DNA of 64,000 nucleotides from Stutzerimonas balearica DSM 6083. GTDB taxonomy: Bacteria > Pseudomonadota > Gammaproteobacteria > Pseudomonadales > Pseudomonadaceae. The translations under genes were made by a program, and so were the position numbers. The stretch is from contig NZ_CP007511.1 in NCBI RefSeq assembly GCF_000818015.1, positions 2,552,501 through 2,616,500 of the forward strand. The letters are read 5' to 3'. The notes under the pieces are model-generated. The model was given only the letters and a program-made list of their open reading frames with translations. It did not search any database and was not told where the DNA came from. Positions 37,026 to 46,741 of the stretch are shown one piece after another. The stretch's first letter is position 1, and every line of letters begins with the position of its first letter.

Positions 37026-37814
37026 CTACAACCTGACTCTGTTCACATCGGTGCCACGGATGACCGTCACCCCGGCCGGCTGGGCCGGACGCGGGCGCGC
37101 CGGCGCCTTGACCGGCGCGGCGACCGGCTGGGCCACGGCGACCGGCTGGACGGCCTTGCGCGAGTTGTCCAGCGGGTTGCGCAGCGCCAGTTGCAGCTGG
37201 CCTTCGCTCATCGCCTTGACCAGCTTTTCCGCTTCCTCGGGCGCCATTTCCAGGGTGACGGCGCGCACCACGACCGGCTGCGTCTTGTCGGTGCTGGCGG
37301 TCTGGTCGACGGCGAGCACCCGCAGGTCCTCGAGAATGGTCCGCGCCTGCGATTCCTCGCCGTTGCCGACGCGCCGTGTGGCGAGCACGTCGACGCGATT
37401 GCCCGGCAGGAGGAAGCCACCGACCCCGACCACATCGTCGACCCGTACCGACACCGCGCGCTTGCTCTTGTCGATCAGCGAGGCCAGCGTGCTGCCCCCC
37501 AGGTGCTCGGCGACGCGCGGCTGGCGGACCATGTCGCCGCGCAGCATGCCAAAGGTGGCGATCTTGCCGGCGACCTGCTCGATCGACTCGAAGGCGTCAT
37601 CCGGCACGGTGTCGCGCGGCATGCGCACCAGGGCGAGCTGACGTGCCTCGATCATCTGGCCGAAGGGGATCTCCATGGTGGCGACCACCACATTGCGTTG
37701 GGCGTCGTCGGGCGCGGCGTTCAGACGGCTGTTGAGCCAGTCGTTGGCGAGCCAGGCTGCGCCGAGTCCGAACAACAACGAAAGTGCGACGAGGCTGAAG
37801 CTGCGCGAGCCCAT
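37026..37814 (-). CDS. rcpC: RcpC/CpaB pilus assembly protein
   Basis: The 262-residue protein has an N-terminal membrane anchor (SRSFSLVALSLLFGLGAAWL), an SAF domain (IPFGQMIEARQLALVRMP), the family segment RAVSVRVDDVVGVGGFLLPG, and a proline/alanine-rich tail. CpaB proteins lie in the periplasm next to the secretin. The ATG at 37814 has AAGGAG upstream. Its first 94 bases overlap the 3' end of the ATPase gene in another frame. Confidence 0.92.
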   Translation of the reverse strand: MGSRSFSLVALSLLFGLGAAWLANDWLNSRLNAAPDDAQRNVVVATMEIPFGQMIEARQLALVRMPRDTVPDDAFESIEQVAGKIATFGMLRGDMVRQPRVAEHLGGSTLASLIDKSKRAVSVRVDDVVGVGGFLLPGNRVDVLATRRVGNGEESQARTILEDLRVLAVDQTASTDKTQPVVVRAVTLEMAPEEAEKLVKAMSEGQLQLALRNPLDNSRKAVQPVAVAQPVAAPVKAPARPRPAQPAGVTVIRGTDVNRVRL

Positions 37815-39145
37815 GGCCGTTCTCCTTGTTCCGTTTCGTGTTGGATGAAGTAGTTCTGCCAGGCCCAGGCAAGGTCCTCGCAACGAGGCCCGCCAGCTCC
37901 ATGGAAGTAGCGCCTGCGGTCGCAGGCCATGTTCAGCAGGTCACGCGGGTGGCACGGCGACAGCGGCATGCCGCTGGGTGCGTAAAGCTCGTTCAGGACA
38001 TAGGCCAGTAACGCCGGGTCGAAGTCGATGTGAAGGCGCGTCGACTCCATGCGCCAGATGCGCTCGAAGGCCTGCGCATCGGGGTGGCCGAAGTGCAGCT
38101 TGTGGCCGATCCGGCGCAGGAAGGCGCCGTCGGCCAGATCCAGCGGGTCGAAGTTGGTCGAAAACACCAGCAGCACGTCGAACGGCAGGCTGCAATGACG
38201 CCCGCCGCCCAGGTTGAGGAAGTCTTCGCGCTCTTCGAGCGGCACGATCCAGCGATTGAACAGCTGCTCGGGCGGCATGCGCTGGCGACCTAAGTCGTCG
38301 ATCACGAACAGGCCGTTGGCCGCCTTGAGCTGCAACGGCGCATGGAACAGCCGGGCCACCGGGTCGTGGCGAATGTCCAGCTGATCCATGCCCAGCTCGC
38401 CGCCCACCCGCAGCTGCGGACGCAGGCAGCAGGCCAGACGCCGGTCGATGCCTTCGCCGAGCAGCAGGTTGTTGCGCGTGGCATCGTCTTCCAGACGCCG
38501 GTGGATCTGTGCGTCGTAGATGGGCACGATCGCATCGTCGATGGCGATCGCGTGGGGCACCCAGATCGCCTCTTCGAAAAGCCTGATCAGGCGGCTGGCA
38601 ATAAAGGTCTTGCCGGTACCGGGCGGCCCGTAGAGCATCAGCGCCCGGTTGGAATTGAGCGCGACTCCGAGCCGGTCGAGCATGTCGTCGCTCAGCACCA
38701 CGTCACGCATCGCCTCGCGGATGGCCTGGCGGTCGACGCGCGAGGCGTGCACCGTCTGCAGCCGCAGCAGCGATCGATAGGCGTCCACGGCAAAGGGCGC
38801 CGGGCCCAGGTAGCCGCTGCGCTGCAGGGCATCGCGCGTGGCCTCGCGGCCTCGCTCGGTAAGCCCGTAGCGCAGCGTCTGACCCTGTCCCTGGCCCAGC
38901 ACTTCAATGCGACCGTCCTGGCGCAGCCCGTTGAGCACCTCGTCCAGCACTATCCCTGGCAGGCGTAGACGAGACGCCATCCTTGGCAGGTCCAGCGCAC
39001 CGGCGTCCAGCAGGTGTTTGCACAAGAGCTCGGCCAGCAGCGTCTCGCCGAGCCCTGTATCGGCAATGCAGCGGGGTGAGGGCGCCAGGCGTTGCACGCG
39101 TTCGCGCAACGTCGCTCCATCGGCCTGCTCGTTCGCGTCCTGCAT
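37721..39145 (-). CDS. AAA+ ATPase encoded inside the tad operon
   Basis: The 474-residue protein has an N-terminal winged-helix-like region (about 30-110), a AAA+ domain with Walker A LYGPPGTGKTF (171-181), Walker B LFVIDDLGRQ, a sensor-like FSTNFDP and a C-terminal helical part (SPCHPRDLLNMACDRRRYF). This ATPase is not one of the standard Tad components. Position between tadV and rcpC shows co-expression. Its last 34 residues (after IQHETEQGE) overlap rcpC by 94 bases and are probably not conserved. A chaperone or regulatory role is speculation. Confidence 0.85.
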   Translation of the reverse strand: MQDANEQADGATLRERVQRLAPSPRCIADTGLGETLLAELLCKHLLDAGALDLPRMASRLRLPGIVLDEVLNGLRQDGRIEVLGQGQGQTLRYGLTERGREATRDALQRSGYLGPAPFAVDAYRSLLRLQTVHASRVDRQAIREAMRDVVLSDDMLDRLGVALNSNRALMLYGPPGTGKTFIASRLIRLFEEAIWVPHAIAIDDAIVPIYDAQIHRRLEDDATRNNLLLGEGIDRRLACCLRPQLRVGGELGMDQLDIRHDPVARLFHAPLQLKAANGLFVIDDLGRQRMPPEQLFNRWIVPLEEREDFLNLGGGRHCSLPFDVLLVFSTNFDPLDLADGAFLRRIGHKLHFGHPDAQAFERIWRMESTRLHIDFDPALLAYVLNELYAPSGMPLSPCHPRDLLNMACDRRRYFHGAGGPRCEDLAWAWQNYFIQHETEQGERPWARAASASSHFRCCSDSAQPGSPTTGSTAV

Positions 39146-39155
39146 ATCGACCTCC

Positions 39156-39650
39156 TCAGCCCGCCCAGTGCCAGATTCCGCTCGCCGCGGTGCCCAGGCA
39201 GATCGCCAGCGCGTAGGGAAATGGCTTGGCGGCCACCTCCCCGGCTTGCGGCGCCAGATAGCTTCGGGTCCGCAACATCAGCCAGTAACGCGCCGCCAAC
39301 TGCCACGCCTGCCCCTGCACCGCAATCAGCACCAACGCACAGAGCAGCCCGGCGATCAGGCTGGCGAGCGCCGCCTGCAGGGCCAGCGTCGGTGTGAGAA
39401 AGGCCCCGACCATGGCCATCAGCTTGACGTCTCCTGCCGCCATGCCACCCAGGGCGTAGAACGGCAGAAACAGCGCGAAGCCGATGAGCATGCCCAGCCC
39501 ACCGCTGCCCAGCCCGGCCAGGCCGGTGGTCAGGTACTGCCCCCCGAGCGCCACGACGATCCCCAGCAGTACCAGCGTGTTGGGGATACGGCGCTGCCAG
39601 AGGTCGCTGACCAGCGCGGCCGAGAGCAGGGGGATCAGTAGCCAGATCAT
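39156..39650 (-). CDS. tadV: TadV prepilin peptidase
   Basis: The 164-residue membrane protease of the A24 family cuts the leader of Flp and the TadE/F pseudopilins. Both aspartates are visible: SDLWQRRIPN near residue 16 and the GxGD-like AAGDVKLMAMVGAF near residue 73. It has about five to six hydrophobic segments and lacks the methylase domain, as is normal for TadV. It follows flp after ten bases. Confidence 0.94.
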   Translation of the reverse strand: MIWLLIPLLSAALVSDLWQRRIPNTLVLLGIVVALGGQYLTTGLAGLGSGGLGMLIGFALFLPFYALGGMAAGDVKLMAMVGAFLTPTLALQAALASLIAGLLCALVLIAVQGQAWQLAARYWLMLRTRSYLAPQAGEVAAKPFPYALAICLGTAASGIWHWAG

Positions 39651-39660
39651 GGCTTGTTTA

Positions 39661-39852
39661 CTAAGTAGGGGTGCCGCCTAGGGCGGTGATGATTCCTTCG
39701 ATGACCTCCTCCACCGTGTCGCCAAGTAATGTGAAGGCACCTACAACACCTGCGGTTATAAGGCCTCCCGCCACGGCGTACTCGACGATGGTCAACCCAT
39801 CCTCATCCCGGGCGAACTTCCTGACTGCTTCCTTGATTGACTGAATATTCAT
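39661..39852 (-). CDS. flp: Flp-type major pilin precursor
   Basis: The 63-residue type IVb prepilin has a short leader (IQSIKEAVRKFARDEDG) cut before LTIVEYAVAGGLITAGVVGA. The Glu-Tyr pair at positions 5 and 6 of the mature chain is diagnostic of Flp pilins. It is the first gene of the tad operon. The ATG at 39852 has AAAGGTGAG upstream; an earlier in-frame ATG would add 13 residues of no known kind. Confidence 0.96.
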   Translation of the reverse strand: MNIQSIKEAVRKFARDEDGLTIVEYAVAGGLITAGVVGAFTLLGDTVEEVIEGIITALGGTPT

Positions 39853-40117
39853 GTCGCTCACCTTTCGTGTGATTTCCCGAGTGGAACGCATCGCTGCGTT
39901 GCCTGGTTTCGAGACTAGTGAGCGGGTACTGGTGGGGGTTAGGAGTCAGTTGCGTATCGCTAGGACTTTTCTGCGCGAAGCGTGCGAACCCGGTGCAGGC
40001 GGCGCTGGCGGCCGTGCGGCAGGCCCGGTAAAGAACTTTTGATCTTTAATCAGGCTTAATACCTGGCATGCGATGGCACTTCGCCAATACTGACCGAGTG
40101 GTCACAACGAGCGAAGC

Positions 40118-40984
40118 ATGATGTCCAACGCCACGATGTATCCGGTGCTGCGCTGGGTCGATCTGACCCATGACGGTTCGACGACCGAACTGATGGCCCA
40201 CTTCAGCGACTGCCACTGCAGCCTCACGACCTTCGAAGCGCTCGGCGATGCCGGCACCTTCGCCGACATGGTCTGCCTGCATTACGACCGCCCGGACTCG
40301 CGCGGGCTGAACCTGGCACTCGAACTCAAGCGTGCCCGGCCGGCCCTGCCGATCACCATGTTCACGGTGCAGCATTCCGAAGAGCTCGCCGTCTGGGCGA
40401 TGCGTGCGCGGATCTGGGAATACGTGGTGCTGCCGCTGGATGCCGACGAGCTGCGCCGTTATCGCAGCTGCCTGGCGCAGCTCTGCCAGGTGCGGCAGCA
40501 GGGCCGGCACCAGGGCATCGACCACCTGCCGACGCTGCCTGACAGTATCCGCCTGACCGCCGACTCGCATCGTCATCAACGGCTGGCGCCGGCGCTGCGC
40601 CATATCGAGGCGCAGTACCGCTCGAACATCGAGCAGAAGGAACTGGCCGAGCTGTGCAAGATGACGCCCTCGCGCTTCAGCCGCCTGTTCAAGGAAGCCT
40701 TTGGCATGAGCTACCAGGACTACATCCAGCACAAACGCATGACCTTCGCCCAGCAGCGCCTGGCCAACAGCCAGATGCCGATCACCAGCATCGGTTACGC
40801 CGCCGGCTTTCGCGACCCCTCCTATTTCGCCCGCGCCTTCAAGCAGTTCACCGGCTGCACACCGAGCGAGTACCGCGATGCCTGCCAGCCGGCCGCACGC
40901 GGCGCGGTGCTGGAGCTGGAAGAAGCCTCGCGGCTGGAGCTGCTGCGCCCGCCGCTGCGCAGCGGGCTGCCGCGCGCCGGCTAG
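40118..40984 (+). CDS. AraC-family regulator with a receiver-like N-terminal domain
   Basis: The 288-residue protein has a degenerate response-regulator-like N-terminal half (about 1-125; MVCLHYDRPDS at the expected acceptor strand, but no acidic pocket at the start) and a C-terminal AraC double helix-turn-helix (IEQKELAELCKMTPSRFSRL, then ITSIGYAAGFRDPSYFARAF). It is divergent from flp across a 265-base gap, so it is the best local candidate for controlling the tad operon. Signal and target are unproven. Confidence 0.88.
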   Translation: MMSNATMYPVLRWVDLTHDGSTTELMAHFSDCHCSLTTFEALGDAGTFADMVCLHYDRPDSRGLNLALELKRARPALPITMFTVQHSEELAVWAMRARIWEYVVLPLDADELRRYRSCLAQLCQVRQQGRHQGIDHLPTLPDSIRLTADSHRHQRLAPALRHIEAQYRSNIEQKELAELCKMTPSRFSRLFKEAFGMSYQDYIQHKRMTFAQQRLANSQMPITSIGYAAGFRDPSYFARAFKQFTGCTPSEYRDACQPAARGAVLELEEASRLELLRPPLRSGLPRAG

Positions 40985-41080
40985 CCTGGCCTGACCTGCG
41001 CCAAGTGCGGCCGGCGGGCTGGAGCCTGATCCTCGAAGCGCCTACCATGCTGGTTCGACGTGCTCAGATGTCAGGTAGTC

Positions 41081-42676
41081 ATGCCCCTCACCCGGATGTT
41101 CCGCATCGATCTGCGGCGGTCGGTGGTGCTGCTCACGGTAGCCGCGACCCTCGTCACGCTGGTGATCGGCTTCTATGCCAGTTCGCAGGTCCAGCGGCAG
41201 ATGCTGATCGACAACACGCTGGAGGCCAACCGCGTCTATGCGGCCAAGCTGGCGGACATCACCGAGCAGTCCTTTGCCGGCGCGCGGCAGCAGCTCGGCT
41301 TCGCCTCGGCGCAGTTCTCGACGCGTTTCGACGATGACGCCTACCTGCAGCAAGAGTTGCGGCACCTGCGCATGCAAACCAACCGATACGACACGGTGAT
41401 GGTGGTGGATGCCGGCGGGATCGTGCGCGGCGTGTCGCCGCTTTCGCGGCATCTGAAGGGCGAGCAACTGGACAACCCCGGCAGCCAGCAGGCGCTACGG
41501 CTGCGCCGCGCGGCGGTGAGCGAGCCCTACATGTCGCCACGCGGCAATCTGGTGGTGCTGGTATCACAGCCGATCTTCGGCCCCGACGGCCAGTACCTGG
41601 GCTATGTGGCAGGCGCCATTCACCTCAAGCAGAGCGGGCCACTGGCGGCGCTGCTCGGTGAGCATTTCTATCAGGATGGCTCCTACATCTACGTGGTGGA
41701 CCGTACCCGGCGGCTGCTCTACCACCCGCAGCCCGAGCGGCTCGGCACGGTGGTCGGCACCAATCCGGTGATCGATGCGGTGCTGCTCGGCGAGAGCGGT
41801 AGCCAGCGCCTGATCAACAGCCAGGGCGTGGACATGCTGGCCGGCTATGCCCAGGTGCCCAGCGTCGGCTGGGGCATCGTCGCGCAGCGCCCTACCGAGG
41901 TCACGCTCAGCGCGCTTGAGGGGCTGATGATGGAGGTGCTGCGCGAGACGGCGCCGATGGCCGTGCTTACGCTGCTGCTGGTCGGCATGCTGGCCAGCCT
42001 GATCGCCCGTCCGCTCTGGCAGCTGGCCCAGGCCGCCAGCGAGATGGACGCCCCGGAAACGCCCGAGCGGATCCATCGCATCCGTTCCTGGTATTTCGAA
42101 GCGGCGCAGCTCAAGCGCGCGCTGCTCTTGGGCATCAGCCTGCTGCACCAGAAGATCGGCAAGCTCAACCTGGATGCGCAGACCGACCCACTCACCGGGC
42201 TGCGCAATCGCCGCGGGCTGACCACCGCGGTGGAAATGCTCCGCGCCGAGCAGCGCCATTTCGCGGTGATCACCCTCGACATCGATCACTTCAAGCGCAT
42301 CAACGACACTTTTGGCCATGACGTCGGCGATCAGGTGATCCGCCAGGTCGCCGACCTGATGCGCAGCTGCTCGCGTGACAGCGACGTGCTCTGCCGGTTC
42401 GGTGGCGAAGAGTTCCTGGTCCTGCTGCCGAATGCCGATTGCCATTCCGCGGCGCAGGTCGGTGAGCGGCTGCGCCACTGCGTGGAGCAGGCAAAGATCG
42501 ACACCGTCGGCGCCGTCACCATTTCGCTTGGCGTAGCGGAATGGCCAACCCACGGCGAGACCGCCGAACAGGTCTTCAAGCGTGCCGACGAGGCGCTCTA
42601 CCGGGCCAAGCAGGCCGGGCGCAACCGCCTGCTGGTCGCCCCCTCGGGCAACGCGGAACCGCCGGCGTCACAGTGA
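41081..42676 (+). CDS. Membrane diguanylate cyclase (dCACHE-GGDEF)
   Basis: This protein of about 531 residues has a membrane segment near the N-terminus ([20 protein letters not shown]), a periplasmic double-Cache-like sensor (about 35-275), a second membrane segment ([17 protein letters not shown]) and a GGDEF domain. The active motif is RFGGEEF (GGEEF at 441-445), with an RDSD inhibitory site five residues before it. It should make c-di-GMP in response to an external ligand. It is downstream of the AraC gene; its stop overlaps convergent arsB by nine bases. Confidence 0.94.
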   Translation: MPLTRMFRIDLRRSVVLLTVAATLVTLVIGFYASSQVQRQMLIDNTLEANRVYAAKLADITEQSFAGARQQLGFASAQFSTRFDDDAYLQQELRHLRMQTNRYDTVMVVDAGGIVRGVSPLSRHLKGEQLDNPGSQQALRLRRAAVSEPYMSPRGNLVVLVSQPIFGPDGQYLGYVAGAIHLKQSGPLAALLGEHFYQDGSYIYVVDRTRRLLYHPQPERLGTVVGTNPVIDAVLLGESGSQRLINSQGVDMLAGYAQVPSVGWGIVAQRPTEVTLSALEGLMMEVLRETAPMAVLTLLLVGMLASLIARPLWQLAQAASEMDAPETPERIHRIRSWYFEAAQLKRALLLGISLLHQKIGKLNLDAQTDPLTGLRNRRGLTTAVEMLRAEQRHFAVITLDIDHFKRINDTFGHDVGDQVIRQVADLMRSCSRDSDVLCRFGGEEFLVLLPNADCHSAAQVGERLRHCVEQAKIDTVGAVTISLGVAEWPTHGETAEQVFKRADEALYRAKQAGRNRLLVAPSGNAEPPASQ

Positions 42677-43951
42677 CAGGCGCAGCACCAGGGCCGCGAG
42701 CGTGGCCAGCAGCACCGGCAAGGTCAGCACGATGCCGACGCGAAAGTAATAGCCCCAGCCGATGCGCACGCCCTTGCTCGCCAGTACGTGCAGCCAGAGC
42801 AGCGTGGCCAGGCTGCCGATGGGCGTGATCTTCGGCCCGAGATCGCAGCCGATGACGTTGGCGTAGATCATTGCCTCGCGCACCACGCCCTCGGTCTGGC
42901 TGGCGTCGATGGCGAGCGCGCCGACCAGTACGCTCGGCAGGTTGTTCATCAGCGACGACAGCAGCGCCGTGAGCAGGCCGGTGCCGAGCGCGGCGCCCCA
43001 AACGCCGTACTCGGCGAAGGCATCGAGCAGAGCGGTGAGATGGCGCGTCAGGCCCGCGTTGTTCAGCCCGTAGACCACCAGGTACATGCCCAGCGAGAAC
43101 ACCACGATCTGCCAGGGCGCACCGCGCAATACCCGGCGCGTACCGATCACCCGCCCACGCGCAGCGACCGCCAGCAGCGCGCCGGCGCATAGCGCTGCCA
43201 CCAGGCTGATCGGTACACCGAGCGGCTCGAGGGCGAACAAGGCGAGCAGCAGTACCACGAGCACCACCCAACCCGCCCTGAAGGTCGCGCGGTCGCGGAT
43301 CGCCAGGGCGGGCATCTTCAGCGTGTCGACATCGAAGTGCCGCGGGATGTCGCGGCCGAAGCAGACGAACAGCACCGCCAGCGAGGCCGCGACGCTCACC
43401 AGGTTCACCGGCAGCATGACCGATGCGTATTCGGCAAACCCAAGCCCGAAGAAATCGGCCGAAACGATGTTGACCAGGTTCGAGACGACCAGCGGCACGC
43501 TGGCGGTGTCGGCGATGAAGCCCGCGGCCATGACGAAGGCCAGCGTGGCCGGCGGCGAGAAGCGCAACGCCAGCAGCATCGAGATGACGATGGGCGTGAG
43601 GATCAGCGCCGCGCCATCGTTGGCGAACAGCGCCGACACCGCGGCGCCGAGCAGCACGCAGAGTACGAACAGCCGGCGCCCGCTGCCCTGGGCCAGACGC
43701 GCCATATGCAGCGCCGCCCATTCGAAGAAGCCGGCCTCATCGAGCAACAGGCTGATGATGATGATCGCGATAAAGGCGCCCGTGGCGTTCCAGACGATCG
43801 CCCAGACCAGGGGAATGTCGTCGAACTGGACCACACCGGTGCCGAGCGCCAGCAGCGCGCCGAAGCTGGCGCTCCAGCCGACGCCCAGCCCGCGCGGTTG
43901 CCAGATGACCAGCACGATAGTGACGACGAAGATGGCCAGGGCGGCGAACAT
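42668..43951 (-). CDS. arsB: ArsB-type arsenite efflux permease
   Basis: The 427-residue protein has 11-12 hydrophobic segments and matches ArsB in length and motifs ([75 protein letters not shown]). ArsB extrudes arsenite and antimonite using the proton gradient. No arsR or arsC is adjacent, which is unusual for this gene. The ATG at 43951 is preceded by GGAGG. Confidence 0.9.
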   Translation of the reverse strand: MFAALAIFVVTIVLVIWQPRGLGVGWSASFGALLALGTGVVQFDDIPLVWAIVWNATGAFIAIIIISLLLDEAGFFEWAALHMARLAQGSGRRLFVLCVLLGAAVSALFANDGAALILTPIVISMLLALRFSPPATLAFVMAAGFIADTASVPLVVSNLVNIVSADFFGLGFAEYASVMLPVNLVSVAASLAVLFVCFGRDIPRHFDVDTLKMPALAIRDRATFRAGWVVLVVLLLALFALEPLGVPISLVAALCAGALLAVAARGRVIGTRRVLRGAPWQIVVFSLGMYLVVYGLNNAGLTRHLTALLDAFAEYGVWGAALGTGLLTALLSSLMNNLPSVLVGALAIDASQTEGVVREAMIYANVIGCDLGPKITPIGSLATLLWLHVLASKGVRIGWGYYFRVGIVLTLPVLLATLAALVLRLSL

Positions 43952-44218
43952 GGGCCTCGAAGCCTCCGGAAATTGTCGAAACGAAAGCGGTTGGCGTTCG
44001 CCGTCATCGTCGGGCTTCGACGCCTGCCGCCGGCGGGGAACCGGGGCGATGCCCGGTGCGGCGGCACTATACGCAATCGCCCTGCAGCGGGGTACTGCTC
44101 TACCCGGCGCGTTCCAGACGCGCTGCCCGCTTCGTCTAATTGCCCGCAGCCGAGGAACATTCGAGCACGATCGCACTCATAGGGAATCGTGAGAAGTTGT
44201 AAGGTCGAGGAACCCCCA

Positions 44219-45121
44219 TTGAAAATTCTAGTTTGTGGTGCCACGGGACAAATTGGCCGCAGTCTGGTCATGCAAGGATCAGCGTACGGCCTGGAGGTAG
44301 TCGGCCTGTCACACGCTCAGCTGGACCTCACCGACGCCTGGCGCGTCAGGCGGACCCTGGAGCAGCTTCGCCCCGCGCTCGTCATCAACGCTGCCGCCTA
44401 TACCCAGGTCGACGCCGCCGAAGAGCACTCCAGACTCGCCTATGCAGTCAACCGGGACGGCGCCGCCGTGCTGGCCGAGGTGGCCGAACGTCTCGGCGCG
44501 CCACTGTTCCATCTTTCTACCGACTACGTGTTCGACGGTCAGGCGCGCCGGCCGTACAAGGAGAACGACACCACCGCACCGCTGGGCATTTACGGCGCGA
44601 GCAAGCTGGCCGGCGAGCGCGCCATCGCCGAGCAGCTCGACCGTCACCTCATCCTGCGGACCAGCTGGGTCTACGGCGAGCATGGCGGCAACTTCGTCAA
44701 ATCCATGTTGCGCCTGGCCGCCCGGCCGGAGCTACGTATCGTCGACGATCAGATCGGCTGCCCGACCAGCGCCGAGCGAATCGCCTCGGTCCTCCTCGAA
44801 CTGGCCCGCCGTTACGCCACGACCGGCGAGCTGGCGTGGGGCCTTTACCACTACAGCGGTCGCTCGGCCTGCTCCTGGTATGCGTTCGCCTGCGAGATCT
44901 TCCGCCAGGCCAAGGAGGTTGGCCTGATCCACCGCTTGCCGAACCTGTCGCCCATTCCGACCAGCGAGTACCCGACGCCGGCCCGCCGCCCCGCATGGTC
45001 GGTGCTCGATTGCAGCCGCTTCGAGAGTGCCTTCGAACTCGACACGATCGATTGGCAGGCCGACCTCAGGGCGCTGCTGGATGTACTCGGCGAGCAGGCG
45101 CCCAGCCGCATGGCGGTCTGA
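44219..45121 (+). CDS. rmlD: RmlD-like dTDP-4-dehydrorhamnose reductase
   Basis: The protein of about 300 residues is an extended SDR with the NAD(P) motif GATGQIG, INAAAYTQVDAAEE, HLSTDYVFDG, the YGASK catalytic pair and LRTSWVYGEHGGNFVKSML. These are RmlD signatures; the enzyme makes dTDP-rhamnose. I infer a TTG start at 44219 because it gives the family start KILVCGATGQ and has GAGG upstream; a GTG at 44189 is the alternative. The rmlBAC genes are not nearby. Another sugar reductase of the same family is possible. Confidence 0.82.
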   Translation: MKILVCGATGQIGRSLVMQGSAYGLEVVGLSHAQLDLTDAWRVRRTLEQLRPALVINAAAYTQVDAAEEHSRLAYAVNRDGAAVLAEVAERLGAPLFHLSTDYVFDGQARRPYKENDTTAPLGIYGASKLAGERAIAEQLDRHLILRTSWVYGEHGGNFVKSMLRLAARPELRIVDDQIGCPTSAERIASVLLELARRYATTGELAWGLYHYSGRSACSWYAFACEIFRQAKEVGLIHRLPNLSPIPTSEYPTPARRPAWSVLDCSRFESAFELDTIDWQADLRALLDVLGEQAPSRMAV

Positions 45122-45245
45122 GCCTCCTGCCGCCAGCCCCGCACTCCGCTGTCGCGCCTGGTGCGGCCGCGCTTGCCATCCTTGCTCCCCTCGCATCGGC
45201 TGACGGCCGGCATCCCGCCGAGCGACTGCCCGGCGTGAATCGCTG

Positions 45246-45251
45246 TATACT
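45246..45251 (+). promoter_or_regulatory. -10 element upstream of rimO
   Basis: TATACT preceded by TG (extended -10 type) lies 45 bases before rimO. No good -35 box is visible at the standard distance, so this is only a candidate. Confidence 0.4.
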
Positions 45252-45296
45252 CTCGCGCCATTTTTCCCCGCCGCATCACCCGAGGTCCGGCCCGTC

Positions 45297-46622
45297 ATGT
45301 CGAAAAACGCCCCTACCGTAGGATTTGTCTCGCTCGGCTGCCCGAAGGCCACGGTCGACTCCGAACGCATCCTCACCCAGCTGCGCATGGAGGGTTACCA
45401 GATCGTGCCGTCCTATGAGGACGCCGACGTGGTGGTGGTCAACACCTGCGGCTTCATCGACAGCGCCAAGGCCGAATCGCTGGACGCCATTGGCGAGGCG
45501 ATCGCCGAGAACGGCAAGGTGATCGTCACCGGCTGCATGGGCGTGGACGAGAACAACATCCGTGGCGTGCACCCCAGCGTGCTGGCGGTTACCGGCCCGC
45601 AGCAGTACGAGCAGGTGGTCAATGCGGTGCACGAAGTGGTGCCGCCGAGCATCGAGCACGATCCCTTCGTCGACCTGGTACCGCCGCAGGGCATCAAGCT
45701 CACCCCGCGCCACTACGCCTACCTGAAGATTTCCGAAGGCTGCAACCATACCTGCAGCTTCTGCATCATCCCCTCCATGCGCGGCAAGCTGGTCAGCCGC
45801 CCGGTGGGCGATGTGCTCAGCGAGGCCGAGCGCCTGGTCAAGGCTGGCGTGAAGGAAGTCCTGGTGATCAGCCAGGACACCAGCGCCTATGGCGTCGACC
45901 TCAAGTACAAGCTGGATTTCTGGAACGGCCAGCCGGTCAAGACGCGCATGCTCGAGCTGTGCGAGGAGCTGGGCAAGATGGGCGTCTGGGTGCGCCTGCA
46001 CTACGTCTACCCCTACCCCAACGTCGACGACGTGATCCCGCTGATGGCCGCCGGCAAGATCCTGCCGTACCTGGACATCCCCTTCCAGCACGCCAGCCCG
46101 AAGGTGCTCAAGGCCATGAAGCGTCCGGCCTTCGAGGACAAGACCCTGGCGCGCATCAAGCAGTGGCGCGAGATCTGCCCCGAGCTGACCATCCGCTCGA
46201 CCTTCATCGTCGGCTTCCCCGGCGAGACCGAGGAAGACTTCCAGTACCTGCTCGACTGGCTGACCGAAGCCCAGCTCGACCGCGTCGGCTGCTTCCAGTA
46301 TTCGCCGGTCGAAGGCGCACCGGCCGAGACCATGGGCCTGGAACCGGTACCGGACGAGATCAAGCAGGACCGTTGGGACCGCTTCATGGCGCACCAGCAG
46401 GCCATCAGCGCCGCGCGCCTGCAGCTGAAGGTCGGCAAGGAGCTGGACGTGTTGATCGACGAAGTGGACGAAGACGGTGCCATCGGCCGCTCCTGGGCCG
46501 ACGCTCCGGAGATCGACGGCATGGTCTACGTCGACAGCGAACAGCCGCTGCAGCCGGGCGACAAGGTGCGCGTGCGCGTCACCAACGCCGACGAGTACGA
46601 CCTCTGGGCCGAAGTGATCTGA
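45297..46622 (+). CDS. rimO: Ribosomal protein S12 methylthiotransferase RimO
   Basis: The 441-residue radical-SAM enzyme methylthiolates the conserved Asp of ribosomal protein S12. The UPF0004 domain carries Cys15, Cys51 and Cys80; the radical-SAM cluster is Cys149, Cys153, Cys156 in [17 protein letters not shown]; and a C-terminal TRAM domain ends the protein. [12 protein letters not shown] is RimO-specific versus MiaB. The gene is monocistronic with a strong terminator. Confidence 0.97.
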   Translation: MSKNAPTVGFVSLGCPKATVDSERILTQLRMEGYQIVPSYEDADVVVVNTCGFIDSAKAESLDAIGEAIAENGKVIVTGCMGVDENNIRGVHPSVLAVTGPQQYEQVVNAVHEVVPPSIEHDPFVDLVPPQGIKLTPRHYAYLKISEGCNHTCSFCIIPSMRGKLVSRPVGDVLSEAERLVKAGVKEVLVISQDTSAYGVDLKYKLDFWNGQPVKTRMLELCEELGKMGVWVRLHYVYPYPNVDDVIPLMAAGKILPYLDIPFQHASPKVLKAMKRPAFEDKTLARIKQWREICPELTIRSTFIVGFPGETEEDFQYLLDWLTEAQLDRVGCFQYSPVEGAPAETMGLEPVPDEIKQDRWDRFMAHQQAISAARLQLKVGKELDVLIDEVDEDGAIGRSWADAPEIDGMVYVDSEQPLQPGDKVRVRVTNADEYDLWAEVI

Positions 46623-46640
46623 GCTGAACCGCTACATGAA

Positions 46641-46667
46641 ACGCCCCGCTTCTGCGGGGCGTTTTCA
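46641..46667 (+). terminator. Intrinsic terminator after rimO
   Basis: ACGCCCCGC and GCGGGGCGT form a nine-base stem with a TTCT loop, followed by TTTTC, 18 bases after the rimO stop. Confidence 0.9.
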
Positions 46668-46693
46668 TTTCGGCGTGAGGAGTCCTCGACGCG

Positions 46694-46724
46694 CAGGGTG
46701 GAAAACGGCGAAGCCTTTTCCACC
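46694..46724. repeat. REP-like inverted repeat, copy 2
   Basis: GGTGGAAAA (46697-46705) and TTTTCCACC (46716-46724) form a perfect nine-base stem, within GCAGGGTGGAAAACGGC and closing CCACCGGG. It resembles the element at 48-81. It lies between convergent rimO and betA, typical for extragenic palindromes. Confidence 0.6.
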
Positions 46725-46741
46725 ACCGGGCTGCGGGTTCG

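Noticed and set aside
37721..37814. ATPase-rcpC overlap considered as a programmed frameshift fusion
   Set aside because: No slippery heptamer was noticed, rcpC has its own start with AAGGAG, and the ATPase tail has no family character; a simple overlap is sufficient.
40060..40095. TGGCA repeats near 40071-40085 considered as a sigma-54 promoter
   Set aside because: The GC doublet of the -12 element is not at the required spacing from any TGGCAC -24 element, so the consensus is not met.
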